From NCBI GenBank assembly GCA_018882885.1, contig VERG01000015.1, positions 1 through 39,137 on the forward strand: a stretch of DNA of 39,137 bases. The letters run 5' to 3'. The notes under the pieces were generated by a model that saw nothing but the letters and a program-made list of their open reading frames with translations, searched no databases and was not told the origin of the DNA. The stretch comes from Candidatus Nanopelagicaceae bacterium (lineage in GTDB: Bacteria > Actinomycetota > Actinomycetes > Nanopelagicales > Nanopelagicaceae). Made by a program: the position numbers and the translations under genes. Shown here in pieces: positions 29,959-38,827 of this stretch (positions are counted from its first letter, which is position 1; the number at the start of each line of letters is the position of its first letter).

Positions 29959-31803
29959 ATGAAAGTAACTCGTATTGCCAAGGTAGCAATCGCTACTGCA
30001 GCAGCTGCGGGACTTGCTGTCGGAACGCTGGCTCCAGCTAACGCGGCAACTCGCTCCACTGTAGTTCTTGTTACCAGCAATCAGCTAACTGGCTTGAACC
30101 CAAGCGTTGTAAATATGAACCTCACCTTCAACAGTGAAGTTGCATATATGCAGGGCTTTGGCTTCAACTATTACGACAACTCTCCAAAGCTTGTAGATAA
30201 CAAGACCTTTGGTTCATACAAGATCGTAAGCCAGAAGCCATTCAAAGTTCAGTACACAGTAAACAAGGGCAAGGTATGGTCAGATGGAACACCAATTACC
30301 GGTGTTGATCTACTTCTATCTCACGTTGTTTGCTCCAGCTCATACTCATTCACCGCAAAACTCGGTGATCCAACAGACAACGAAGTAGCACCAGCGTTCA
30401 ACGCTCTCTGCTACGGCGGTGTTTACGATGAGCACCATGTTGGTCTTCCAACACTTTCAGCTGACAAGATGTCAGTAACCATCGAATACGATGCAAAGAT
30501 TCCAGATTGGCAGATTCAGGGCCCTGGTCCATCACCTGTTCACACCTTGGTATTGATGGCAGAAGGCAAGACCAAGCTTCAGAGCGTTGCTGTCAACAAT
30601 GCAGCTCGTGCGAAGTTCGAGAAGGCTTTCTACAACTACGAAACCAAGTTGATGAAGGCTGCTGGAGAGATCTGGTCCAAGTCTTACAACATCAACAAAG
30701 TTGATGCATCAACCAACCCACTACTTCTAGTAGGTAATGGTGGATATATCTTGAAGTCTGCTGTACCTGGCCAGAGCGTGACCCTTGCTTTGAATCCAAA
30801 GCACAAGTCAAACCCATCAGGTCCTGCAACCAGCGGTGTTAAGACTGTTGTATTCCGCATCATTGGTGATGGAACAGCAGCAGCACAAGCACTACGTAAC
30901 CAGGAAGTAGATATTTATCAGGGCCAGCCAACAGCTGACTCAGTAAAGCTTCTTTCTGAGATCCCAACCGCCAAGATCATTGGTGGAAACCAGGCTGTAT
31001 ACGAGCACATCGATCTTCGCCAGGGCACTGCCAATGGCGTCGATGAGCCTTACACAGGCCCATTTGCTGGCAACAGCGAAAAGGCAAGAGATCTACGTAC
31101 CGCATTCTTGATGGCATATCCACGTGATGAAATCGTAGATAAGTTGATCAAGCCAATTAACGCATCTGCTGTTCGCATGGACTCTCTATTGATTTTCCCA
31201 AGCGAGCCAGGGTATGCAGATATGGTTAAGCAATCTGGCGTTTCCAAGTACACCAAGGGAACTCAGTCAGAGCGTGAAGCGGCAGCACTTGCACTTGTTC
31301 GCAAGCACTCAGCAACAAACGTGAAGGTAAACCTACTTTGGGGAACTCCTTCAAACGCACGCCGTGCAGCATCTGCACAGATTGTTAAGGCTGCTCTAGG
31401 ACGCGCTGGCTTTGAAGTTAACGCTCCAGGTGTAGTCGCATGGTCCAGCCAGCTTGATTCAAGCGCCTGGGATGCAGAGTTCTTTGCATGGGTTAAGTCT
31501 GCTGTAACACAGCAAGGTAACTCAGATCTATTCTGCTCAGATTGCGGAAACATGCTACTTGGCTACAGCAACAAGACTGTTGATGCAGCAAACAAGAAGC
31601 TTGGTGCATCACTTCTCTCCGAGAAGGAAAAGTTCAATCAATACCTAGTAATTGAAAAGGAATTGATGAAGGATGCAGTTTCTCTTCCAATCTTCCAGCA
31701 CCCTGGCGTAACCGCAGTTAACAAGAAGCTGCAAAACGTTAAGCCAAACCCATTGTCACCACAGCTAGTGTGGAACTACTGGGAGTGGAAGTACTCAAAC
31801 TAA
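29959..31803 (+). CDS. Family 5 peptide ABC transporter substrate-binding protein
   Basis: 614 residues. MKVTRIAKVAIATAAAAGLA and VGTLAPANA form a Sec signal peptide with an AxA site near residue 29. There is no lipobox Cys, unusual for a Gram-positive binding protein. The mature protein has SBP_bac_5 features: LNPSVVN near the start, KGKVWSDGTPITGVDLLLSH (the W-x-D-G-x-P-x-T-x-x-D segment), ALRNQEVDIYQGQP, and FRxAFLMAYPRDEI-like RTAFLMAYPRDEIVDKLI. It captures oligopeptides for the permeases downstream. Codons look more biased than in neighbouring genes, suggesting high expression. The ATG has AGGAG 5 nt upstream. Confidence 0.95.
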   Translation: MKVTRIAKVAIATAAAAGLAVGTLAPANAATRSTVVLVTSNQLTGLNPSVVNMNLTFNSEVAYMQGFGFNYYDNSPKLVDNKTFGSYKIVSQKPFKVQYTVNKGKVWSDGTPITGVDLLLSHVVCSSSYSFTAKLGDPTDNEVAPAFNALCYGGVYDEHHVGLPTLSADKMSVTIEYDAKIPDWQIQGPGPSPVHTLVLMAEGKTKLQSVAVNNAARAKFEKAFYNYETKLMKAAGEIWSKSYNINKVDASTNPLLLVGNGGYILKSAVPGQSVTLALNPKHKSNPSGPATSGVKTVVFRIIGDGTAAAQALRNQEVDIYQGQPTADSVKLLSEIPTAKIIGGNQAVYEHIDLRQGTANGVDEPYTGPFAGNSEKARDLRTAFLMAYPRDEIVDKLIKPINASAVRMDSLLIFPSEPGYADMVKQSGVSKYTKGTQSEREAAALALVRKHSATNVKVNLLWGTPSNARRAASAQIVKAALGRAGFEVNAPGVVAWSSQLDSSAWDAEFFAWVKSAVTQQGNSDLFCSDCGNMLLGYSNKTVDAANKKLGASLLSEKEKFNQYLVIEKELMKDAVSLPIFQHPGVTAVNKKLQNVKPNPLSPQLVWNYWEWKYSN

Positions 31804-31825
31804 GGTTTCGGCCTTAATTTGAGTC

Positions 31826-31846
31826 GCTGCTCCTGCGCGGAGCAGC
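31826..31846 (+). terminator. Hairpin after the binding protein gene
   Basis: GCTGCTCC-TGCGC-GGAGCAGC is a perfect 8-bp stem with a 5-nt loop, 23 bp after the stop codon. No U tract follows. It may terminate weakly or protect the 3' end of the upstream mRNA. Confidence 0.55.
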
Positions 31847-31860
31847 CCAAATAGCAGTAA

Positions 31861-31901
31861 ATTAAGTGGCACCTGGGTAAAATCCCCGGGTGCCACTTAA
31901 T
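31861..31901 (+). terminator. Long hairpin between binding protein and permease genes
   Basis: A 17-bp stem (31861-31877 with 31885-31901, one U-G wobble, 7-nt loop) containing AAGTGGCACC and GGTGCCACTT. It lacks a U run, like many actinobacterial terminators. With the hairpin at 31826 it should reduce read-through so the binding protein is made in excess of the permeases. Confidence 0.65.
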
Positions 31902-31939
31902 CCATGTAAGTGGTTAATAGATTAGAAAGTGAGTAGGCG

Positions 31940-33484
31940 ATGCTGGCTTATGTAATACGACGGCTTGGTGCGCTGGTCGTAATTCTTTTCGGATCCAGCT
32001 TCTTGCTCTACAACCTATCTGCAGTCTCAACGGATCCGCTCGCCGAACTGCGCTTGAGCGATGCACCAAATAAAGAACAGTTAATTTTGAACCTAACCCG
32101 TGAGCTTCGTCTTGATCTGCCACCCCCACTTAGATACTTCATCTGGTTGCGTGGCGTGCTTGGGGTATTTGTTGGAAATCCAAACTTCGGTTTGACCCGC
32201 GAACAAGAACCGGTTGTTGATGCGATTTTAGGTGCAATTCCAACCACAATCCGTTTGGTGCTTGTTGCGACCATTGTGGCAATCGTGCTTGGTATTTCAC
32301 TAGGTATCACCTCAGCACTTCGTCAGTACACCCGTTTTGATTACGGAATGACCTTCTTCGCTTTCTTGCTTTTCTCTTTACCAATTTTCTGGGTAGCGGT
32401 TTTGTTGAAACAGTACCTAGCTATTGATTTCAATGACTTCTTGGTTACGGCAAAGATATCGCCCCCTTGGATTTTTGGTTTGAGCATGGCTGCCGGATTT
32501 TTCTGGGCTGCGATCATCAGTGGTGACCGCAAACGAGTAATTATGATTTTCTCTGGAGTGTTTGTACTCAACTCAATCTTTCTAACCATCATTAGCGCTA
32601 CCGAGTGGTTGTCTTATCCAAGGCTTGGCCCAATCGCGATAGCGGTATTGGGCGTGGGAATTGCTTATGGAGTGACTTACTTGTCAATGGGACTTTCCGA
32701 CAAGAACGCTCTGAAGACCACTCTTTTAATGGCGGCGGTAGGAACCATTTCTTACTTCCCAGCACAGCCAATACTTGATTCCAACCGTCCTCGACTTGGA
32801 ATGCTTGTGCTGTTTATCGTGCTGCTAGTTGTTTCCGTTGCGGGCGCATTATTGTTCTCGCGCATCGACCGCGGTCCGATTATTCGCACCAGCATTATTA
32901 CCTCTTCGCTTATTGGATTACTAATACTTTTGGACAAGATGATGCAGGCATGGCGTCCTTATGTCGAAAGCGATGATGTTAATTATCGACCAGTTGCCAC
33001 CATCGGTCAGTCCACAATCTGGCTTACTGAGGTCTCCTTCTGGGTCCGCGTGCTGGATTTCGCGATGCACTTAGTCTTGCCTACTTTGGCGCTAACTCTG
33101 ATTTCATTCGCAGGTTACATCCGCTTTTCCCGCGGAACTTTGTTGGATGTTTTGAATCAGGATTACATCCGTACCGCCCGTGCGAAGGGATTAACTGAGC
33201 GCACTGTGATTATGCGTCACGCCTTCCGCAACACCATGATTCCGCTGACCACAATTATGGTCGGTGATATTGCTGGAATTGTTGGTGGCGCAATCATTAC
33301 CGAGCGGGTATTTGGTTGGCAGGGTATGGGAACCTTATTTAACAAGGCGATTAATAGCTTTGATCTCAACTTGTTGATGGGGGTAATTCTCTTCCTCTCC
33401 ACACTAGCGATTTTGGCAAACCTGGTCGCAGATCTTTTGTACTCAGTCCTTGATCCTCGAATTCGCGTAGGAGCTGGTAAGTAA
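31940..33484 (+). CDS. Peptide ABC transporter permease, DppB-like with enlarged middle
   Basis: 514 residues, against about 310-340 for ordinary DppB/OppB. The N-terminal MLAYVIRRLGALVVILFGSSFLLYNL and helix 2-3 region (IRLVLVATIVAIVLGISLGI) are standard. The C-terminal EAA loop reads DYIRTARAKGLTERTVIMRHAFRNTMIPL, contacting the ATPase. Between about residues 170 and 350 there is an insertion with several extra hydrophobic helices (FWAAIISGD...; IAIAVLGVGIAYGVTYLSM; LVLFIVLLVVSVAGALLF). The stop shares one base with the start of the next permease (TAATG). Confidence 0.93.
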   Translation: MLAYVIRRLGALVVILFGSSFLLYNLSAVSTDPLAELRLSDAPNKEQLILNLTRELRLDLPPPLRYFIWLRGVLGVFVGNPNFGLTREQEPVVDAILGAIPTTIRLVLVATIVAIVLGISLGITSALRQYTRFDYGMTFFAFLLFSLPIFWVAVLLKQYLAIDFNDFLVTAKISPPWIFGLSMAAGFFWAAIISGDRKRVIMIFSGVFVLNSIFLTIISATEWLSYPRLGPIAIAVLGVGIAYGVTYLSMGLSDKNALKTTLLMAAVGTISYFPAQPILDSNRPRLGMLVLFIVLLVVSVAGALLFSRIDRGPIIRTSIITSSLIGLLILLDKMMQAWRPYVESDDVNYRPVATIGQSTIWLTEVSFWVRVLDFAMHLVLPTLALTLISFAGYIRFSRGTLLDVLNQDYIRTARAKGLTERTVIMRHAFRNTMIPLTTIMVGDIAGIVGGAIITERVFGWQGMGTLFNKAINSFDLNLLMGVILFLSTLAILANLVADLLYSVLDPRIRVGAGK

Positions 33485-34572
33485 TGGCACGTAAAGATAA
33501 AGCCGTTGAAATCGTAAATGATGCCAACGAAAACGCGATTGCTAACAAAGAAACAGAAGGCTTAAGCCAAGGTCAAATCGTCTTCCGTAGATTCATCCGC
33601 CACCGTGCTGCGATGTTCTCTGTGGTCTTCCTATTTATTTTGATTACTGTCGTTTTCACATCTCTGGATTGGCGAATCGGAAATAAGGATAAACCGCTAT
33701 TTACGATCCCGGGATGGTGGAAGTACGGCTTTGAGGATATGCCAGAGCTGCGCTATGCAGATTGCCCTGGCGGCACAGTTGGATGTCCAACCATCGACGG
33801 CATTCCGTTCTTGGATGGCGATGGAGTATCCCTCGGTGATCACCCATTTGGACAGGATGACATTGGTCGCGATTATTTGGCTCTGGTAATGCGTGGTGCG
33901 CAGCGCTCGATTTTGGTTATGTTCATCATCGGCATCATTGCTGCAACCCTTGGCACAGTTATTGGAGCTGTCTCAGGTTACTTCCGTGGTTTGGTTGATG
34001 CAGCCTTGATGCGTCTGGTTGATTTCATTATTACCGTTCCAGTTATCATCATTGGATCGGTTATTGGTTTCCATTACGGCAATAAAGGTGCTGCCTTCCT
34101 CGCCTTACTTCTCGGACTTTTCTCGTGGACTGGATTATCACGTCTGGTCAGAGGTGAGTTCTTAACTTTGCGTGAACGAGAGTTTGTTGATGCCGCTCGC
34201 GTTGCTGGTGCCGGAAATCGCCGCATTATCTTTAAGCACATCCTGCCTAACGCAGTAGGTGTAATCATTGTTTCAGTAACCCTTTTGATGTCTGGTGCAA
34301 TTCTCACTGAGACCGCCCTTAGCTACTTGGGCTTCGGTGTTGTTGCCCCCGATGTATCTCTAGGTCTTTTGATCTCTACATATCAGGATGCCTTCACAAC
34401 CCGTCCTTGGTTGTTCTGGTACCCAGGTATTTTCATTATCGCGATTGCGCTATGTATTAACTTCATCGGTGATGGCTTGAGAGATGCCTTTGATCCACGT
34501 CAGCGTCGCCGCCTGAGCCGTAAAGACAAGGCAAATGCCCGCAATATGGCTAGCCGTACAGAGGTTGCTTAA
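33484..34572 (+). CDS. Peptide ABC transporter permease, DppC-like
   Basis: 362 residues. A charged N-terminus of about 40 residues leads to FRRFIRHRAAMFSVVFLFILITVVF (helix 1). A soluble loop contains HPFGQDDIGRDYLALVMRGAQRS, the family signature. The EAA motif is EFVDAARVAGAGNRRIIFKHILPNAVGVIIV. About six helices in total. It pairs with the preceding permease, coupled by a one-base overlap. The C-terminal tail (RQRRRLSRKDKANARN) is basic and cytoplasmic. Its end overlaps by 4 bp the antisense PH-domain gene that separates it from its ATPase gene. Confidence 0.95.
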   Translation: MARKDKAVEIVNDANENAIANKETEGLSQGQIVFRRFIRHRAAMFSVVFLFILITVVFTSLDWRIGNKDKPLFTIPGWWKYGFEDMPELRYADCPGGTVGCPTIDGIPFLDGDGVSLGDHPFGQDDIGRDYLALVMRGAQRSILVMFIIGIIAATLGTVIGAVSGYFRGLVDAALMRLVDFIITVPVIIIGSVIGFHYGNKGAAFLALLLGLFSWTGLSRLVRGEFLTLREREFVDAARVAGAGNRRIIFKHILPNAVGVIIVSVTLLMSGAILTETALSYLGFGVVAPDVSLGLLISTYQDAFTTRPWLFWYPGIFIIAIALCINFIGDGLRDAFDPRQRRRLSRKDKANARNMASRTEVA

Positions 34573-35168
34573 GAATGAATAATCTGCGCGACAATTGCTG
34601 TGAAGAAGAGGGCCGCGACAATCAATGCTGCCCTGTTGTTGAAATTGGTTTCAAACTCGACGACTCCAGCTTGGTTAAATCTTTTGAACTGCTCGAACTT
34701 AGAGCGGGCAATTGCGGTAGCAACCCCCGAGTTGCTTCTGGGACTTTCGCCGGCGCGAATCATTCCGCTTTCGCTGACTCGCATACCTTTAACCTCATTG
34801 GGATGAACGGTGCGACTGTGGTAACGACCCGGGGCTTGAGCGGCAAAAGCATGAATCTTTCTGCCACTAGTGCTGTGAATTACGTACATGGTGTATCTGG
34901 CATCAATTTCACTAACCTCATGCCAACCGATTTTGAAACTCTGCAAGGGGTTGACGATCAAGACTCCCTCGTCAAAGAAAACAACTTTGGGGTGAATGAA
35001 GATCAAATAGAAAAGTGCGCTAGCGAAAACCCCCCAAATCAGGGAGCTGAGGGCTGCGCTAAGACCGTAATCAATAATGTTGATGTAAACCAAGGCGCTG
35101 ATTGCAAAGAAGGCGCTAAAACCCATGACATAACCACTGCGTGGTCGGAAGGTCTCGAGGTTACTCAC
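34569..35168 (-). CDS. Membrane protein with bacterial PH-like domain, antisense inside the ABC operon
   Basis: 199 residues from GTG at 35168. The N-terminal FRPRSGYVMGFSAFFAISALVYINII and a second helix (LIWGVFASALFYLIFI) are followed by a PH-like strand set: PKVVFFDEGVLIVNPLQSFKIGWHEVSEIDARYTMYVIHSTSGRKIHAFAAQAP. A final helix (AALIVAALFFTAIVAQII) ends the protein. This is the form of small actinobacterial PH-domain membrane proteins (bPH family) of unknown function. A plus-strand frame covers the same DNA but shows no protein-like features. Its end overlaps the permease by 4 bp, and its start is 39 bp from the ATPase ATG on the other strand. Confidence 0.82.
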   Translation of the reverse strand: MSNLETFRPRSGYVMGFSAFFAISALVYINIIDYGLSAALSSLIWGVFASALFYLIFIHPKVVFFDEGVLIVNPLQSFKIGWHEVSEIDARYTMYVIHSTSGRKIHAFAAQAPGRYHSRTVHPNEVKGMRVSESGMIRAGESPRSNSGVATAIARSKFEQFKRFNQAGVVEFETNFNNRAALIVAALFFTAIVAQIIHS

Positions 35169-35207
35169 CTGACAATCTTCTCACGCCAAGAAAGAAGGGC
35201 TGCATAA

Positions 35208-36851
35208 ATGTCCGAACCAGTTCTTCAAGTACGGGAATTCACCGTTGAGTTTTGGGTGGATGGTGTTTGGTATCCAGCCGCAATCAAAATGAACTTTGAT
35301 GTGCATGCCGGAAAAACCCTTGCCATTGTTGGTGAATCAGGCTCAGGTAAGTCCACAACCGCAATGGGAATTATGAATCTATTGGCCTCCAACGCTCGCA
35401 CTTCCGGCAGCGTTAAGGTGAATGGCAAAGAGATGTTGGGTGCCTCAAAGGCTGCGCTGCGTAAAGCCCGCGGTAAAGAGGTGGCCTACATTTTCCAGGA
35501 GCCAATGACCGCGCTAAATCCGGTTTACACAATTGGTTTCCAGATCGTTGAAACCCTGCGCACCCATTTTGATATGGGTCCGAATCAAGCAAAGGAACGA
35601 GCCATCGAATTAATCTCGATGGTGGAGATTCCTGATCCAGAAGGCTCCTTTAATAAGTATCCGCACCAACTCTCAGGTGGTCAACGTCAGCGTGCGATGA
35701 TCGCGCAATCTTTGGCTTGTGACCCAGGGTTATTGGTAGCTGATGAACCAACCACCGCACTTGATGTAACAATTCAGGCTGAAATCTTGGATTTGATGCG
35801 CGGACTTCGCACCAAATTAAACTCAGCGATTCTCTTGATTACCCATGACATGGGCGTTGTGGCTGATATGGCCGATGAAATCTTGGTTATGAAGGATGGT
35901 CACACAGTCGAGCACGGCAGCGCTGATCAAATCTTTAACCGCCCACAACATCCATACTCCAAGCAGCTTCTTGCTGCGGTTCCCAAGTTGGGATCCTCTG
36001 CAAAACGCACATTGCCAGCAGAGGCTCGCAAGCAGATGCCGGTTATGAAGATGGAGAATGTAACTATCGCTTATCCAAAGCGTGGTCGAGTTCCAGAGTT
36101 CGTAGCGGTCCGTGATTTCAATCTAGAGATCTTTCCAGGAGAAATTGTTGGTCTGGTGGGAGAGTCAGGTTCTGGAAAGACCACTGTAGGTCGTGCCGCA
36201 ATTGGCTTGCTTCCGATTAAATCAGGCAAGTTAGAAATCATGGGCAATGACATTAGTAAAGCCACATGGAAAGAGCTCTTCCCAATTCGTCGCCACACCG
36301 GAATTGTTTTCCAAGATCCAGCATCATCACTCAATCCTCGACTACCAATTGGCGAATCAATTGGTGAGCCAATCCTCTTGGCGGGCTTGGCTAAAGGTGA
36401 TGAGCTAAACCATAAAGTTGAGGATTTACTAGAACAGGTTGAATTGCCGCGCTCTTATCGCAACCGTTTCCCACATGAGTTATCAGGTGGTCAGCGTCAA
36501 CGTGTAGGTATCGCCCGAGCTTTGGCTCTAACTCCAGATCTATTGATTGCAGATGAGCCAACCTCGGCACTTGATGTTTCGGTTCAGGCCCGCTTCCTCG
36601 AGTTATTGCTAGAGCTACAAGATAAGTTGAAGTTTGCTTGCTTGTTTATCAGCCATGACCTGGCGGTTGTCGACATCCTGTCGCACCGTATTGCGGTTAT
36701 GCAAAATGGTTTGTTGGTAGAAGAGGGCGATCGAGATGACATCTTGAAGCGCGCAAAGCATGAGTACACCCGCAAGCTAATTGCGGCGGTACCAGTGCCA
36801 GACCCAGAGGAGCAGCGCAAGCGTCGCGAAGCTCGTTTGGCCAGCAAGTAG
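35208..36851 (+). CDS. Fused peptide ABC transporter ATPase (DppD-DppF)
   Basis: 547 residues with two complete ATPase domains. Domain 1: Walker A GESGSGKST (residues 42-50), signature LSGGQRQRAMIAQ, Walker B LLVADEPTTALD, plus ITHDMG. Domain 2: Walker A GESGSGKTT (about 318-326), signature LSGGQRQRVGIAR, Walker B LLIADEPTSALD, plus ISHDLA. The oligopeptide-type C-terminal segments (RPQHPYSKQLLAAVP and KHEYTRKLIAAVP) follow each domain. One chain therefore provides both motors for the permease pair. AGAAGG lies about 9 nt upstream of the ATG. It is separated from the permease genes by an antisense gene. Confidence 0.96.
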   Translation: MSEPVLQVREFTVEFWVDGVWYPAAIKMNFDVHAGKTLAIVGESGSGKSTTAMGIMNLLASNARTSGSVKVNGKEMLGASKAALRKARGKEVAYIFQEPMTALNPVYTIGFQIVETLRTHFDMGPNQAKERAIELISMVEIPDPEGSFNKYPHQLSGGQRQRAMIAQSLACDPGLLVADEPTTALDVTIQAEILDLMRGLRTKLNSAILLITHDMGVVADMADEILVMKDGHTVEHGSADQIFNRPQHPYSKQLLAAVPKLGSSAKRTLPAEARKQMPVMKMENVTIAYPKRGRVPEFVAVRDFNLEIFPGEIVGLVGESGSGKTTVGRAAIGLLPIKSGKLEIMGNDISKATWKELFPIRRHTGIVFQDPASSLNPRLPIGESIGEPILLAGLAKGDELNHKVEDLLEQVELPRSYRNRFPHELSGGQRQRVGIARALALTPDLLIADEPTSALDVSVQARFLELLLELQDKLKFACLFISHDLAVVDILSHRIAVMQNGLLVEEGDRDDILKRAKHEYTRKLIAAVPVPDPEEQRKRREARLASK

Positions 36852-36865
36852 TTAATTAACTTTAA

Positions 36866-38827
36866 CTACCAGATTCTTACCTGATTCTCCGCATCCATAT
36901 AAAGCGCATCGCCGGGCTTTAAACCAAAGGCGTTGTGGAACTCAGATAGATTTTTCAAAATCTGATTACAGCGAAACTCTCCCGGAGAGTGAGGATCAGT
37001 GGCCAGACGTACCTTCATAGCCTCAGATCTAATCTTGGAGCGCCAGATTTGGGCATAACCGAGGAAGAATCTCTGATCTCCGGTAAATCCATCAATTACA
37101 GGTGGCTCTTTGCCAGCCAAAGCGATTTTGTAAGCTTTGTAAGCGATTGTCGATCCACCAAGATCACCGATGTTCTCACCGATAGTTAGTGCGCCATTTA
37201 CCTTTGTATCTGGCACCTCTTCAGGAGCTAGCGCATTGAACTGTTCGATTAACTTTGAGGTGCGCTTTTCAAACTCGGCACGATCTTGATCGCTCCACCA
37301 GTTAGAGAGATTGCCATCTCCGTCATAGCGAGAGCCTTGATCATCAAAACCATGCCCAATCTCATGTCCAATCACCGCACCAATTCCACCGTAATTAGCT
37401 GCATCATCAGCCTCTAGATCAAAAAATGGTGGCTGCAAAATTGCTGCTGGGAAAACAATCTCATTCATTAATGGGTGGTAGTAGGCATTAACAGTTTGCG
37501 GGGTCATCAACCACTCGCTCTTATCAACCGGCTTACCCACTTTGTTGTACTCGTAATCGCCCCGGAACTTTGAGATGCGGGCCAAATTACCCAACAAATC
37601 ACCACGCTTTATTTCTAGCGCTGAGTAATCACGCCATTTGTCGGGATAGCCAATCTTCGGAGTGAACTTGTTTAACTTATCTAGCGCTTTGGCCTTAGTC
37701 TCATCGGTCATCCAATCCAAAGATGTGATGCTGACGCGATAGGCCTCAATCAAATTAGCTACTAATTCGACCATGCGGTTCTTGGCCGCGGCTGGGAAAT
37801 GTTTTTCTACATAGAACTGACCCACAGCCTCGCCAAGTGCGCTTTCAACCAGGGCAACTCCGCGCTTCCAACGCTCTTTAAGAACTGGGATTCCGGTCAA
37901 AGTGGTCCCATAAAAGGCAAAGTTCTCATTTACAAAGGTGGAGCTCAGGTATGGAGCGGCACTTGAAAGTAGGTGCCAGGTCAACCAAGAACGCCATTTC
38001 TCGATATCAAAGTTGGCAAACATTTTGCCCATGTTTTCGATGTAATCAGGCTGGGCAATAACAACAGAGTCCAATACCTTGCGCGGCACACCCGCGTTAT
38101 CTGCCCATAAATGCCAGTTAAAGGGCGCTGCAAGGGCGGAAATCTCATTAAAGCTCTTCTTATTAAATGTCAGCACCGCATCGCGGCTACGGACCGTATC
38201 CCAGTGATATGAGGCGATCTGAGTTTCAAGCGCCAAGATATTGGCTGCGTGGGATGCGCCGTTGTTTACCCCAGCCAAATCAAACATCCGCTCGATGTGG
38301 CTAACTAGCTTGCTGCGCACCTCTGCATGGCTCTCTTCTCGGTAGTAAGCCTCATCCGGCAAGCTGATTCCGCCCTGATAGATATAGGCGATATTGGTAT
38401 TTGGATCCGCAGCATCTGCGGTGACCCAACCATTTAGAAATCCACCAAGACCCCGGGATTCAAACTGTCCCAGCAATGCGGTGAACTCCTCTAAATTTGA
38501 GAAGGATTGCGCCTTCTCTAACTCAGAGGCGATGGGGGAGATGCCTAGTTTTTCAATCTGATCCTCATCCAGGAAATCTGCATAAAGATCACCGATCTTC
38601 TGGGCGTTACTGCCAGGTGCACCGCCACTCTTTGCTAACTCTTCAATAATGGTGCGCACATTTTTCTCTGACTCATCACGCAAAAAATAAAAAGCTCCAT
38701 CAGCGGCCCGGTCAGAGGGAATCTCTGCAGAATCTAACCAGCCACCATTTACGTGGCGATACATGTCATCCTGAGGACGGATTGAAGCCTTGAAGTTACC
38801 TTGAAAAATACCGCTTTTTTGAGTCAT
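36866..38827 (-). CDS. M13-family zinc metallopeptidase
   Basis: 653 residues. The zinc motif HEIGH (488-492) with GENIGD (E551 as third ligand, D555) is the neprilysin/PepO signature. VNAYYHPLMNEIVFPAAILQPPFF precedes it, as in all M13 peptidases. There is no signal peptide or membrane anchor, so it is probably cytosolic or exported without Sec, as with mycobacterial Zmp1. The usual C-terminal CxxW ends here as VRIW, lacking the Cys. It cleaves short peptides, which fits its place beside a peptide importer. Its ATG overlaps the stop of the CPBP gene (ATGA), so the two are cotranscribed. Confidence 0.95.
   Translation of the reverse strand: MTQKSGIFQGNFKASIRPQDDMYRHVNGGWLDSAEIPSDRAADGAFYFLRDESEKNVRTIIEELAKSGGAPGSNAQKIGDLYADFLDEDQIEKLGISPIASELEKAQSFSNLEEFTALLGQFESRGLGGFLNGWVTADAADPNTNIAYIYQGGISLPDEAYYREESHAEVRSKLVSHIERMFDLAGVNNGASHAANILALETQIASYHWDTVRSRDAVLTFNKKSFNEISALAAPFNWHLWADNAGVPRKVLDSVVIAQPDYIENMGKMFANFDIEKWRSWLTWHLLSSAAPYLSSTFVNENFAFYGTTLTGIPVLKERWKRGVALVESALGEAVGQFYVEKHFPAAAKNRMVELVANLIEAYRVSITSLDWMTDETKAKALDKLNKFTPKIGYPDKWRDYSALEIKRGDLLGNLARISKFRGDYEYNKVGKPVDKSEWLMTPQTVNAYYHPLMNEIVFPAAILQPPFFDLEADDAANYGGIGAVIGHEIGHGFDDQGSRYDGDGNLSNWWSDQDRAEFEKRTSKLIEQFNALAPEEVPDTKVNGALTIGENIGDLGGSTIAYKAYKIALAGKEPPVIDGFTGDQRFFLGYAQIWRSKIRSEAMKVRLATDPHSPGEFRCNQILKNLSEFHNAFGLKPGDALYMDAENQVRIW

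Noticed and set aside
34575-35207. A 210-codon plus-strand frame between the second permease and the ATPase, in operon orientation
   Set aside because: The encoded sequence has no hydrophobic or domain pattern and odd Cys-rich, Asn-rich composition. The minus strand of the same DNA encodes a coherent PH-domain membrane protein.
36852-36865. Possible terminator between the ATPase gene and the M13 peptidase gene
   Set aside because: The 14-bp gap is AT-rich but forms no convincing stem.
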